Shown here one piece after another: positions 1 to 10,527 of a stretch of DNA of 64,000 bases. Each line of letters begins with the position of its first letter. The stretch's first letter is position 1. Made by a program: the position numbers and the translations under genes. Below the pieces are notes generated by a model. It was given only the letters and a program-made list of their open reading frames with translations. It made no database searches and was not told the origin of the DNA. Source of the stretch: Galeopsis tetrahit (taxonomy: Eukaryota > Streptophyta > Magnoliopsida > Lamiales > Lamiaceae); NCBI GenBank assembly GCA_963675135.1, contig OY776125.1:65361441-65425440 (forward strand). Direction: 5' to 3'.

Positions 1-860
1 TTACTTGAGACCCAAGTGGGTTACTGAAATGAGAAGATTTTATGAATTAAAAATCTTTTAAGAATAAGAGTGAGAGACACTCAAAGGCCTAGAGGCCGAG
101 GTGCTCCGGAGAGCCCTCACTTTACTTGAGACCCAAGTGGGTTACTGAAATGAGAGGATTTTATGAATTAAAATCTTTTAAGAATAAGAGTGAGAGACAC
201 TCAAAGGCCTAGAGGCCGAGGTGCTCCGGAGAGCCCTCACTTTACTTGAGACCCAAGTGGGTTACTGAAATGAGAAGATTTTATGAATTAAAAATCTTTT
301 AAGAATAAGAGTGAGAGACACTCAAAGGCCTAGAGGCCGAGGTGCTCCAGAGAGCCCTCACTTTACTTGAGACCCAAGTGGGTTACTGAAATAAGAAGAT
401 TTTATGAATTAAAATCTTTTAAGAATAAGAGTGAGAGACACTCAAAGGCCTAGAGGCCGAGGTGCTCCAGAGAGCCCTCACTTTACTTGAGACCCAAGTG
501 GGTTACTAAAATAAGAAGATTTTATGAATTAAAAATCTTTTAAGAATAAGAGTGAGAGACACTCAAAGGCCTAGAGGCCGAGGTGCTCCAGAGAGCCCTC
601 ACTTTACTTGAGACCCAAGTGGGTTACTGAAATAAGAAGATTTTATGAATTAAAAATCTTTTAAGAATAAGAGTGAGAAACACTCAGAGGCCTAGAGGCC
701 AAGGTGCTCCAGAGAGCCCTCATCTTAGTTGAAACCCAAGAGGGTTAATTGATGAAAGGAGACGATTTTTGTGAATCAAAGTCTTTCAAGGACAAGAAGG
801 TGAAAAGAAAGAGAAAGACGTAGAGGCTTAGAAAACCGAAGCCCTCCAGAAAGCCCTAAC
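1..860. repeat. Tandem array, about 120-bp unit, about 7 copies
   Basis: Units begin with TTACTTGAGACCCAAGTGGG at about 1, 122, 242, 363, 483 and 604, each 120-121 bp and nearly identical. A seventh, clearly diverged unit starts near 724, and traces of an eighth (GCTTGAG near 864) follow. The array runs off the left edge. Differences between units are single substitutions (for example GCTCCGGAG versus GCTCCAGAG, with neighbouring units sharing variants) and one A indel in an A-run, which suggests recent amplification with the oldest units at the edge. Each unit contains the palindrome AGGCCTAGAGGCC. Arrays in this place (3' untranslated region) are known from plant Tat elements. Confidence 0.95.
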
Positions 861-1274
861 CATGCTTGAGAATTACAAAGACTAGATGATGAAGAAGACA
901 GGTTTTATGATCCAGGAGTCAAGAGAAGAGGGAGGATGACCTCCCACAACCAAGTCACCCGAAATCAAAAACAAAAACTGTACAGCCAAAGAGTGATTTC
1001 AACATAGCCTACAAGACCAACAAAAAGGGGGGAGGAAGAGAGCCACACCTCCAACACATTATTTGCTGGTCTTGTAAGTTACTCATGCATGAAAGAGAAA
1101 GACAACAAAACATCCAACATCAAGCTAATACGATTACTACAAAAAGGCCCCACATATCCAGGAGTGTGGGGTCCCCTATAAAGTATGGAGAGCAAGTATT
1201 ATGAGCAGAAAATAAAGAGTGTAGCAAAACAACAGAAAAATAAATTGTTTGATGTGATCATAGAAATGTGAAAC
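861..1274. other. Spacer between tandem array and antisense gene
   Basis: Purine-rich DNA without a convincing coding frame. It would hold the 3' untranslated end of the antisense gene that stops at 1275. Short reading frames here overlap the antisense gene in other frames and show no family resemblance. Confidence 0.5.
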
Positions 1275-3412
1275 TTAAACTGCTTTCTCAACAGCAGCCT
1301 CCTCAGCAACAGTCCCCTCGACCTCAACTCCTCCAACAATGCCATCCTCCTCAGCAACATGGTTGCTAGATCCTCCGCCCTCCTCTGGACCCGTAGTACC
1401 TCCCATGGTGTCTGCAACGCCAGTTCCTCCATCTACTACGGTTGCCACGGCTAGAGCGGAGTCATAAGGATAAATCAGACGCTCCAGAGGCTTTAGCTCA
1501 GCCATACCTATCTTGACAGCCTGCAGCTTGGTGATAGCCTGATTCATTCCGGGTAGCCACCAAGGACTATCAGGGCTCTCCTTAGGATCCCCCAAGAATT
1601 TTGGAGGAGTAGCGAGTCGATCCAAGTGGAATTCACGAGAGTAAGTTCCATTAAACCCCGGGGCTGAGTGCTCGGCTACGGCATTGCTGAAGCCGTGGTC
1701 GATGAAGTGAGGGATATGCGGCCCCATGGCACAGAGGAAGCTCGAGCTCTTTAAGAAGCTGGACAGCCACTGAGTATGAAGAGTTTCCAAGAACTCTTGA
1801 CCCAAAGAGGAAGTGAACAGGGACTTAATGCAAGCCTGCACTCCGACATCCGGCAGCTCGCGCTCCATCCGCTCCATCTCCTGCACCAGGTACTTAATCC
1901 TGGCTGCATCCTGCTTGCTCTGAGTCTGTAAGAGAGACAACTCCTCAGATAGAGCTTGAGCTCGCTTATGGGCTTTATCTTTCTATGTGTTGATACCCTT
2001 GAGGGTTGACTGGAAAGAGGACGCTTCAGCCCGGAGAAGTTCAAGCTCAGCTACCATCTCAACGCCTTGGTCGAGTATCTTAGCATAGGTAAGACCAAAC
2101 TACAAAGGAAAAGGAAATAACACTTGAAGATATAAAGAAGGCAAAGATTATAAAAATGGAAAATACCAGAAAATACCTCAGAAAGAAGATGAGCGCCATG
2201 GATTAGTCGATCCTCAGGAAGGGGCGTGTCAGATAACTCAGCATCCGGAGGAGCAGGACATCGATCAATAAGGCGGTGGAGAGGCTCGTATACAGTAGAA
2301 GGAGGAGTTCCCCTATCAGCACGGGTAGCTTTCCCCTTCTTCTTCTTAGATGTGCCACAGTCAGAAAAGAAAGCATTGGCAGCGGAACGGGTTCTTTTGG
2401 CAACTGAACCTGGGACCTGAGTAGAAGAACTAGAGCCGGAGTCTTTACAGAGCTCTCGAGAGCGGGAGACGGAGGAGCCTTTGGAGGATCTTCTAGAGCG
2501 GATAGCACAGGGGTCTTCACTATGCTGAGAGCAGGGGCATCTCGGGAGATATGAGTTAACCAACTCATTGCTACAAATAATCAAGAAAATTTTCAGAACT
2601 CAGAAAACAGCCACGCGCAAGAAATAAAATACAGCAATATAAGATTTTTTACCATCTTGAGAATCTAAGGGAAAATCTTGAGGACAAAAGCCGAAGTGGG
2701 AGAGGATGCGAGGATTGTTGCAAATGCCAATAATATCGAAATAGTCGTGCAAACGGATATGAGTATTGAGATTGCTCATAATAGTGGGATTGGAAACAGA
2801 GTAAGCTTTTAGAGGAGGAGGAACTACTCCTGGATTGTGAAATAACCAATCCCCGTGAGGAAATGGCCAATCAGTGGGGCTGGTAGCAAAGAAATAATAA
2901 TCTCGCCAAGATGAGTCCTCTTCATGGAGTTTTTTCAGAAATTTACAAACACGGGACCTTCGCCCACTAACATAGAAAAAACCATCATTCACCTTACAAG
3001 AATGTTGGCTCAGAAATAGTTCGGCAGACGGGTCACCCCCATTCCCCTTCACCAAGATGAAAAAACCTATCATGGTACGGATAGCATTTGGAGTAAACTG
3101 GTTAAGAGGGATCTGCATGCGGGTGGATATGGCAGCCAAATAGGGATGAATCGGAAATCGTAGTCCCGCCCAAAGATGTGCTTCGAAAAAATCAAGAGTT
3201 CGAGGCTGGGAGATATCTGGGCGTTCATTTGAGCGAGGAGCGCGAAAGGCGTACTCCGACGGAAAACCATAGGCATGAGCAAGGTTAACTAGGTGAGTAT
3301 GGTCGATTTGGGAAGCGAAGGAAATCCTATTCTCTGGACTCCCCATCAGAGAGGGAGTCACTTCAGAGGAATTTTGGCTAGTGGCTTTCGGCGGAGAGAG
3401 AGGATTTGACAT
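1275..3412 (-). pseudogene. Antisense additional ORF of Tat element; 'putative gypsy-type transposon' domain plus coiled coil
   Basis: Read on the minus strand, three exons can be seen: 3412-2653 (253 codons plus 1 nt), 2570-2177 and 2099-1275, separated by introns with GT...AG ends (donor GTAAAA at 2652, acceptor TTGTAG at 2571; donor GTATTT at 2176, acceptor TTGTAG at 2100). Exon 1 resembles the plant 'putative gypsy type transposon' domain (Pfam PF04195 as I recall it), with a region like HLWAGLRFPIHPYLAAIST. Exon 3 is a charged helical, coiled-coil-like segment. Breaks: the frame set by intron 1 and the frame leaving exon 2 differ, so exon 2 carries a frameshift near 2420-2460, and there is an in-frame TAG at 1985-1983. 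Start ATG at 3412 opens the only long frame. Function of such proteins is unknown. Confidence 0.75.
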
Positions 3413-3869
3413 CGATTTACAGTGTTAATAAAAGAAGGATAGCTGGGTTACCTTGAGTGGAAGGGCTATGGAATCAGACGAGGCGGCTGGCGACGGTAGA
3501 AACTCGAGATGAAGAACAGCGGAGAAGAAGGATGAAGACGATGAGAAATTTTTGGGAAGAATGGAATTTGAAAAGTGAAGAGAGGAAAAGAGGGTGGTTG
3601 TGTGAAGTAAATGAGGAGAGATAAGGGGAAGAATCGAGGGCTTTCCTCGGGAGGATAACAAAGGAGAGAGAAAAGTGATCGCGTGGAGCCCACGCGCGGA
3701 AGCCGAAAAGTCTCCCAGAATCGGAGGCGGGAAAAGCCTTTGGAGAAGGACATGTTTTAAAACTTCCTCTCTGAAGCAGAAACAATACACGTCTCTCCAG
3801 AACGACCTTTGTAATAAGTTCTAGGAAAATTTTTCTACTCTCACAAAAGATGTCTCCCTTTTACGAGAG
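3413..3869 (-). other. Leader/promoter region of the antisense ORF
   Basis: Between the antisense start codon and the polypurine tract. On the minus strand it is rich in CT and TTC runs, like a plant 5' leader, and several overlapping short frames open because of this pyrimidine bias. None resembles a protein family. I see no clear TATA box for the antisense direction. Confidence 0.4.
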
Positions 3870-3883
3870 TAGGGGGGAGTAGA
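3870..3883 (+). promoter_or_regulatory. Polypurine tract, plus-strand primer site
   Basis: A purine run containing AGGGGGGAG lies directly 5' of the LTR start at 3884. In LTR retrotransposons this position primes plus-strand DNA synthesis. It identifies the following LTR as the 3' LTR and the element orientation as plus. Confidence 0.75.
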
Positions 3884-4285
3884 TGATGCGGCCTAAAAAT
3901 GTCACCTAATAAAGAGTCGACACGTGTATGAATGACGGGATTGGAGAAGAAAGGATTGAGTCATCTAGTGTTCTCTGAATAAAGAATCCTCTCCAGAGGT
4001 CTCTCTGGAGGAAGCTCCGTCTAGAGAGGAGTATCAGAAAGAAGTAGTCTTAGCATGAAGTCGTGGGCCGTAAATATAGGAGACTCCCGCGACTTCAGGT
4101 CCATACTCGATAAAAGAAAGACCTTGTCTTCCTTTATTTCAGGGAAGAAGGTCCAATGAGCTGGGGGGCTGCCGAGTCTTCAGAGAGTGGAAATAAGGGA
4201 GGATTTGGTCCACGCAGCAGGGCCGAGTCTCATGGGCAGCTCCGAAATAAGAGGAAGGCTTGACTTCCTCTCCGGAAAATATCTC

Positions 4286-4293
4286 TATAAATA
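4286..4293 (+). promoter_or_regulatory. TATA box of Tat LTR
   Basis: TATAAATA lies at the U3/R position of the LTR, about 325 bp before its 3' end. It probably drives element transcription rightwards; readout into the flanking copia sequence is possible. Confidence 0.6.
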
Positions 4294-4463
4294 GGTAAAT
4301 TCGAAGATATCCCCAGGTTAGACACTCTCATTTTACAAACTTGATATACTAAACGAAAAAGACCTTTTTGATATTCTTTGAGAACTGAGTTGATACATCA
4401 AGGATCTCGAGATCCTTGGGAGATTTTCATAAGCCCTATACTGACTTAGGCATCGGAGTGTCC

Positions 4464-4485
4464 ACGCCGGACCCCCCTCCGGCGT
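4464..4485 (+). repeat. Perfect hairpin with C6 loop in Tat LTR
   Basis: Arms ACGCCGGA (4464-4471) and TCCGGCGT (4478-4485) are perfectly complementary and enclose six C residues. It lies downstream of the TATA box and so would be in the transcript. A C-only loop on a stem is also seen in the unrelated copia LTRs of this window. Confidence 0.8.
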
Positions 4486-4610
4486 GCTCTTTGCAGGTTC
4501 TTGAAGATTTCGAGTAAAGGCAGCATACTTGGAGTGATTGCACGTGTTCGAAGAGTGGGAAATCCAATCCAGAGGACACGCAATCCTCTCGTGCAAATTT
4601 TGGCACATCA

Positions 4611-5137
4611 ACTATCAAACCAAATCTTGGTCTGATAAGCACCTATGTTGGGTAATCATTGCCTATTTCGATGGCTGTCCAATTCCTCTTCAAGCCATCA
4701 CCTTTTCAAGGATTCAATTTGTCCCCTACCCAAAAAGTCACTTTCAATGCATTAAATGCCAAGATTTAACTCTTGTTTGCATTAAACAATTCAAGACATG
4801 ATCTACCTTGGTAAACCCCCAGCTTTAAACAAACATTAAACTTCTTCCCATGTTTGAATAAAGACAGTTTTTCACTGTTCCATTGGTTATTAACCGTTGG
4901 ATCAAAACTGGCCAACTCCCCTGAAATTGATCTTGGCCGTCCAAATTGGATTTCCTCAATTGTAAACTGTTTGAATTGCCTTAAGACTCACCTACTCATT
5001 GACATACATTCATTTTGGAATGTTCACAAGTCTTAAGAAGCCATACAACAGTTCATTCTTCCACACGCAATTCAAACTCATTGAAACCCTAGCTTTCATC
5101 CTTTCAAAACATCTCTTAAAATCCTTACTATTCTTCA
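4611..5137 (+). other. Spacer upstream of extra ORF of copia element A
   Basis: AT-rich, no sustained reading frame. By position it corresponds to the non-coding stretch that separates RNase H from the downstream extra ORF in element B (58588-59494). The last ~60 bases before the ATG at 5138 look like a plant 5' leader. Gag-pol of element A must lie left of the Tat insertion, outside the window. Confidence 0.5.
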
Positions 5138-8100
5138 ATGGCTCCCAATGCTAGACCTGAAATGGTTGTAGACTTCACAAACCAGGATCTTGACCTGGAT
5201 TTTGGTTATCTTAGCCACAGAAACAACCTGATATTTGAGCCAATCATCTCCTTTGAGAGTGATGATCTAGAAGTTACTCCAACTTTGAGGTGGTTAAGAA
5301 GGGCAGGCCTTCAAAATTTTATGCAAGAAAAACCAGATTCTTGCCTTGAAACATACATGGCTGAGTTCTTTGCATTCCTCAAGTGGAGAGGGAAGCCATA
5401 AGATGAAGAAGTTACAACAAGGCTATCCTACAGAGCTTAAGGAGAAGAGGAAGAAAGATTTCACAGGGTGAAATTTTCTGAAGAAGAGGTAAATGCTGCC
5501 TTTGGATTGCCCTCTGAAGGGAGGAATCCAGAATTTTATAGCAACGGCCATGAGCAAGAGATTTCTCAAGATTGGCTCCTTGTCCAAGGACCAATCTCCT
5601 CTACCCAGCACAAGAGGACTCTCAAGCTCAAATTCTTCAACTTGTTTGAGGTAATCACAAAGAGTCTCTTGAGCAATACTGGCAGTCTGGAGCAAGTAAG
5701 TGTTCCAAGAATAAGGATTATGGCTGCAGTGATTGATGCCAGTGATAAAGGCATCAAGTTTGATTGGAGGACCTTCATCTTGTCTGAGATGATGAAGGAA
5801 AAGGCAAAGTTTAAAGTGAAAACCCATCACAAGGTTGTGTTGGAGGGCAAAATCAAATATTGCACAAGGGCAAGCCTGCTGATAGAAAAGTTTGCTCACT
5901 ACTCTGAGATGCAAACCTTTGCCAAACCCCTCCCTGCCCAGAAAGTGTTGTTCAGGAAATTGAGCAAAAAGACTGAACAAAGGAGAATGCAGCTGGCCAA
6001 ACCTGCTGAAGAGAAGCAAGAGGAAAAGCCCAAGTTGGAGAAGAGGACAAAGGCCAGGGCTGTCAAAACAAAGAAGTTGTCTCAACTACCCTCAGAAGAG
6101 ACTTCAGGAGCATCAACTGAAGTTGATGAAGTGGCAGAAGAAGGAGTGCAAGTGCCTTCTGATCACTCAGAAGAGTTGAGGCAAAAGTACAATGAGACAA
6201 GGCCGAAGAAAAAGGGTGATAAAAGGGCCAGGGAAGTTGTCCCTAAGAAAGAAGGAGAAGGAAGTGGGAGCAGTAGGGCAAGTAAGAGGAGAGCCAAGCC
6301 CACTAACAAGATTCTGGAACTTCAGGAGGAAAGGTCACATCAAGTAGCTCTAAGGGAGAGTAGGGCAGAAAGTAGGACCAAATCCAAGTCCAGGACCAAC
6401 TCTTCTGGTTCTGGAACCCCTGAGTCCAAAGTCCCTGAAGACCAACCAATAGAACCCAACCTTCCTGAAACCCAACATCTTGAACCCAACTCCCCTGAAA
6501 CCCATGTTACCCCCACAAACCAACCCATCACCCCTGTTGATCTAACTAGGAGATATTCTCCAGAAGGGAGTGCAGAAAGAAGTGCAATTGATGTGCTAGC
6601 TGATCTTGTAGTAGATGAGACAAGACTTCTGTCTCCCCTTGACTCATCTATGCTCAATTATTCAAAACTTCTAGAAACTGCACTTCATGAGCCAACCCCC
6701 CTAAGCAAAGCCCCTTCAGATCCTTTGCTCTCAAAAGCAACTGAAGAACCTTCTATTGAGCTCAACCCTTCTGAAGCCAACCCTCCTGAATTCAACCTCC
6801 CTAAAGCTGCTCTTCAAGCCAATATCCTTGAAACCAGAGCCAACTCCCCATAGCCCAAAGTTCTCAATCAAATGAGGATGAGGAGGAGTATACTTATGAA
6901 AGTATGCTCAGAGGTGGAGCAAGGGCTACTGTGGACAGTTTGTATCCACAACTTGCAGAATTTCCAAGGCTTCAAACAATGTTCCATGATTTGAGGATGC
7001 TGGTGGAAGTAAAAGATAAATCAATCATGGAGATTGCACAAGTCATTCTTGACAAAGGTGCAAACTGGTGGCAAATAGAAGAGGGCAGATTGCTTCACTT
7101 TGCTGGAGTAAACAAGACAAGGTTCCTCACTGATGAGGAGGTATTTGCCAAGTTGGTTGTTGACAAAATTGCAGAAGAGAAGGAGAGACTGGCTAAAGGG
7201 ATCAAACACCCTGATAGCAGCTCTTGTGATGATGGCAAAGATGATCCTTCAAACCCCTCCAAACCTTCTCAAGCTAACCCTCCTGAGCCCTCCCAGACCA
7301 ATCTCCCTGAACCTCCCCAACCCAACCCTTCTGAATCCAGCAAGTTTTCAAACCCTCTTGTAACCTATCATAGAAAAGGCCCTGTCTCCTCAGAGGTGTT
7401 GACCAAGGATGGTGACACAGCCAAAGATGCATCTTCCAATGAAGGTTCATCTGAACCCAAGGCACAACTTAAAGATGCTGAGGCTTTTACCTTAAAAGCT
7501 GGTTTGATTAAAGCCTCTTTAGTGTCAGGAGAGTTGGACACTGATCAGCCTTTAATCATTCAGGATGACTCAGTGGCTGCTGATGTAAGCACTGTGATCT
7601 CCCCACAACTGCCATCTTTGAACCTTGTTGAAGGTGGAGATGCTGCAGGTTTAGGAGAAGGTGTTGAAAAGGAGAATATAGTGGAAAAATCAGAGGGAGT
7701 TATGGATGAAAGAGAGGTAGTTATCACTAAGATTGTGAGTGTACCACCAAATGAGGGTGGAATAAGTGAGGAAGGACATGTTATTCTTGAAGTCAAATCT
7801 GAACTTCAAGAATCCCTTGGTGAAAGGAGGCCTGATCCTTTGAGTGAGGACATTATTAATGAAGGAAGTCAAAAAGTAGTTGAAAATGAGAAGAAGGCTG
7901 CTGATGTATCAGAGTCTTATACAAAAAATACTGAGGGTGATAAGTGTTTGTTTTCTAACCCATTTGACTTGTCTGATATTGCAGGTATTTCCTTTGACCA
8001 AATTTTTGCAGATGACTTACTTACTGATGCACATATTCAAGTTGATTCTAGTTCAGCCCAAGCAATTCTTGGTGAACATTCAGCAAAACTGGACTCCTTG

Positions 8101-9939
8101 GCTCATCAAGTCCAAACTGCCCATGCTGAAACTTCAGGCACCTTGGATGAGCAAGGGAGAACATTGGCTTCAGTAGAAATGAGACTAACAGGCTCAGAGG
8201 ATGTGATGTTGCCCACAATTGAAGCCAGAATCAGTGGAGTAGAGCCAGGATTGCAAACCATCTCTGCAGAAGTTCAGAAAGCAAAGACAAGCATGAAATC
8301 AATCTCCAAAGAGGTCAAGAAAGAGCAGAAGCTGCTAAGAGATAATCACAACAACAATGGCAAAGCTGTTAGATTGACTGTCAAGCAAGCACTAGGAAAG
8401 AAAACAACCATTCAGAAGAAAAGGGTTGAAGAGATGAGGCTAGCAATGGTGAAGGCTGCCTCAGAAAAGTTTTCCCAAGAAGTGATGGCCAACATTGCTG
8501 AGAGTGTAGTGGCCAATCTCACTGATCTGTTAAAAGCAAGTCTTGATGCATCTCTGAAAGCAACCATGGAAGCAGTTGTTGAGCAAAAGATGAAACCTGT
8601 TCTAGCCTTCTTAAGCTTGAGCAGTGACAGGATGCAAAATATACATGATGAGAATGTATATTTGCTAGAAGAGATGAAGTCCCTAAACCAAGCCTAATCC
8701 TTGATGGCAACTACTATGAGTGAGCTCAAACCTCAATGTTTTGATGCTGCCAAAAAGGGGGAAAGAGAAAGAGCAAGGGCCAAAGGTGCCTTGATAATTG
8801 GTGGTTCTAACAAAGGCAAGGACAAGGCTGTTGAGGACAAGGGAAAGAAGCAAGCAGTGCTGAATTTAGAAGAGCTTGATGAAGAAGAACAATTGGCCAT
8901 AGCATTGAAGAACTCAATGGCATCAACTCAAGAAGAAAGAGCAAGGACTCAGCAATGGCCAGGAGGAGAGGGTTCTGGTTTGGATAAAAGTGTTGAAGGT
9001 GTCCAAACTAGAGGACAAATCAAGAAGGCCAAAGGAAACAAAAGAAAGGCTGAGACATTTACTGACTTTCCCAACAGCCTTGAACTTCCTCTTGAGTTCA
9101 GAATTGAAGAAGAAGAGCTAATCACCAAAAAGGCCAAGAATGCTGAAAAGGTCAAAACTGCTGAAGTGACCAAAACTGCTGAGAAAGCCAAGTCTTTTGA
9201 GACTGACAAGTCTACTGAGACTAAATCCACTGAAGGTCCCAAAGCATCTGAGAATATTGAAGGACTGTATGAAGAAGGCTTTGGACCTCAACCAAAGAAG
9301 AAGGCAATAATGCCTATCAATGATCCATTAAAGTTGTTTCAGGAAGGTTATGTCAAGGATCCTGAAACACAGCAGAAGCTGGCTATGATGAGAGCCCAAG
9401 AAAATATGGATCTGATGGAAGAAGCTAACATAGTAAGAGATAAGATAAGGGCTGATTTTCAGAAGCCTAGAAGAAGAAGAGCAACCTACAACAAATTGAA
9501 GCCTCAGCTACTGATCTCAATGGACACCAAATATCCACACTTGGATAAATGGGTACCAAAACAGTTGAATGATGCTTGGGAAGATGCAAAGAGGGAATTT
9601 ATCTATGACTACTATGTCATTGACAAGTGGAATGGAAGGGATGTCAACTTCACCTTCACTGAGTTCATGATTGAGTTTTACAGGGAATTATATCAACAAT
9701 TGCTTGCAGCTGCTGATATTGCAAGAATTGAACTCACTGCCCCTAAACCAATCGTCTACATGCCTCCCAAGAAGGAAGGCTTCATTGATCAATTCAAAAT
9801 CTTTCAGGAGTTCTTTGAGATCCTGAAATTGAACAGAATGGTACTAGGACCAAAGGGCACAAATCAAGAGGCCATGGAATTAAACAAGAGAGTATGGGCA
9901 CAATATGGGATGGTGTCACCTCCTGAAGATAGCCTCTGA
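5138..9939 (+). pseudogene. SIRE-type copia downstream extra ('env-position') ORF, element A
   Basis: One long reading frame of roughly 1,590 codons from ATG 5138 to TGA 9939, with few breaks: TAA at 5399-5401, TAA at about 5438-5440, one frameshift near 6850, and TAA at 8695-8697 (reading resumes in the same frame). The N-terminal ~250 residues form a globular-looking domain. The centre is a long low-complexity part rich in P, S, E and N (repeats of the type NPPEPSQ, about 6420-6850 and 7250-7340). Residues from 8050-8690 look coiled-coil. The last part has TAEKAK-like repeats and a C-terminal domain. I see no signal peptide or membrane segment, so 'env-like' describes position only. It lies ~480 bp before the polypurine tract. 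Confidence 0.75.
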
Positions 9940-10420
9940 ATTGACTAAGTCCTCTTGACTCTTATGTGCTGAAATGGATAATTGTCTGTCCTGGTTGCTG
10001 ACTTGATAATATGATCATCTATGCTGAAAATTGCTCAAGTCTGCTGATATGTGAAGTTTGCTCTGATGCATTTTTCTCTGATACTTAAGGATTAATGCTC
10101 TGATAGAATATCTTGTTAAGTATTGCTCTGATCATATACTTTATTTTATGTTCTGATGTAATGTTTCATGCTCTGATATGTTTGTTCAACTATCAACATG
10201 CTTGTAATGATCTTTAAATGAATGATAGTTGAACACATTTTGAATCAACATTACTGAATCCTAACTTGTCTGACTTGTCAACCTATATGCAAATAAAAAC
10301 AGAAAATACACTAACACATTTTCTTTCAGGAAACTTGACCTCAGTCACCTTCAGTGAAGAAAAATGTAATAAGTGTAGTCAAGTCACATTTGCATAGATT
10401 GTATAGGTTTTGGCATCATC
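9940..10420 (+). other. 3' untranslated region of copia element A with repeated CTCTGAT motif
   Basis: No coding frame. The heptamer CTCTGAT or close variants (TTCTGAT, CTGATA) recurs at least six times between about 10060 and 10180, at spacings of roughly 13-30 bases. Beyond it the sequence is ordinary AT-rich DNA running into the polypurine tract. Confidence 0.6.
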
Positions 10421-10433
10421 AAAAAGGGGGAAA
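10421..10433 (+). promoter_or_regulatory. Polypurine tract of copia element A
   Basis: AAAAAGGGGGAAA lies two bases before the LTR terminus TGTTGGG. This is the usual plus-strand primer of SIRE/Maximus copia elements and proves that the 5138-9939 ORF belongs to an element read rightwards. Confidence 0.85.
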
Positions 10434-10434
10434 T

Positions 10435-10527
10435 TGTTGGGAATAAAATGAGTTTTTATTATGATACCAAAACCCCCCTAAGACATGCCAAGTAGATAAG
10501 TCAATACAAATGAACATGTTTCAGTAC
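10435..10527 (+). mobile_element. 3' LTR of copia element A, truncated after 93 bp
   Basis: Starts TGTTGGGAATAAAATGAG and is nearly identical to the first ~93 bp of the complete LTR at 13329. After about 10527 the similarity stops abruptly and unrelated Harbinger-like sequence begins. The rest of this LTR is missing or displaced. Confidence 0.8.

Larger units (their letters stand above)
1..4610 (+). mobile_element. Ty3/gypsy Tat-type LTR retrotransposon, 3' portion
   Basis: Seen: in order, a tandem array, an antisense gene, a G-rich polypurine tract and an LTR that starts TGATG and ends CATCA. This order is that of the 3' part of a plant Tat-lineage gypsy element, in which tandem repeats and additional (often antisense) ORFs lie between pol and the 3' LTR. 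Gag-pol and the 5' LTR would lie left of the window. The element abuts sequence at 4611 that belongs to a copia element, so it probably inserted there. The target duplication cannot be checked without the left end. Lineage assignment is inference from the layout; no RT or integrase is visible here. Confidence 0.7.
3884..4610 (+). mobile_element. 3' LTR of Tat-type gypsy element (727 bp)
   Basis: Bounded by the 5-bp terminal inverted repeat TGATG (3884) and CATCA (4610), preceded by the polypurine tract. It contains a TATA box at 4286-4293 and, about 140 bp further, a motif region ending in CTTTGCAGG that resembles Tat-lineage LTRs. What follows at 4611 (ACTATCAAAC) is not a primer-binding site, again consistent with a 3' LTR. 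Confidence 0.8.

Noticed and set aside
1..860. Possible CRISPR-like array
   Set aside because: Units are contiguous 120-bp repeats without unique spacers and sit in a plant retrotransposon.
3425..3790. Three overlapping minus-strand frames of ~100 codons upstream of the antisense gene
   Set aside because: Pyrimidine-rich leader DNA opens all three frames at once; S/F/L-rich translations without family resemblance.
5138..9939. Interpretation as a host gene with introns
   Set aside because: It is followed by a copia polypurine tract and LTR, has no splice sites at its breaks, and has a structural counterpart downstream of pol in element B.
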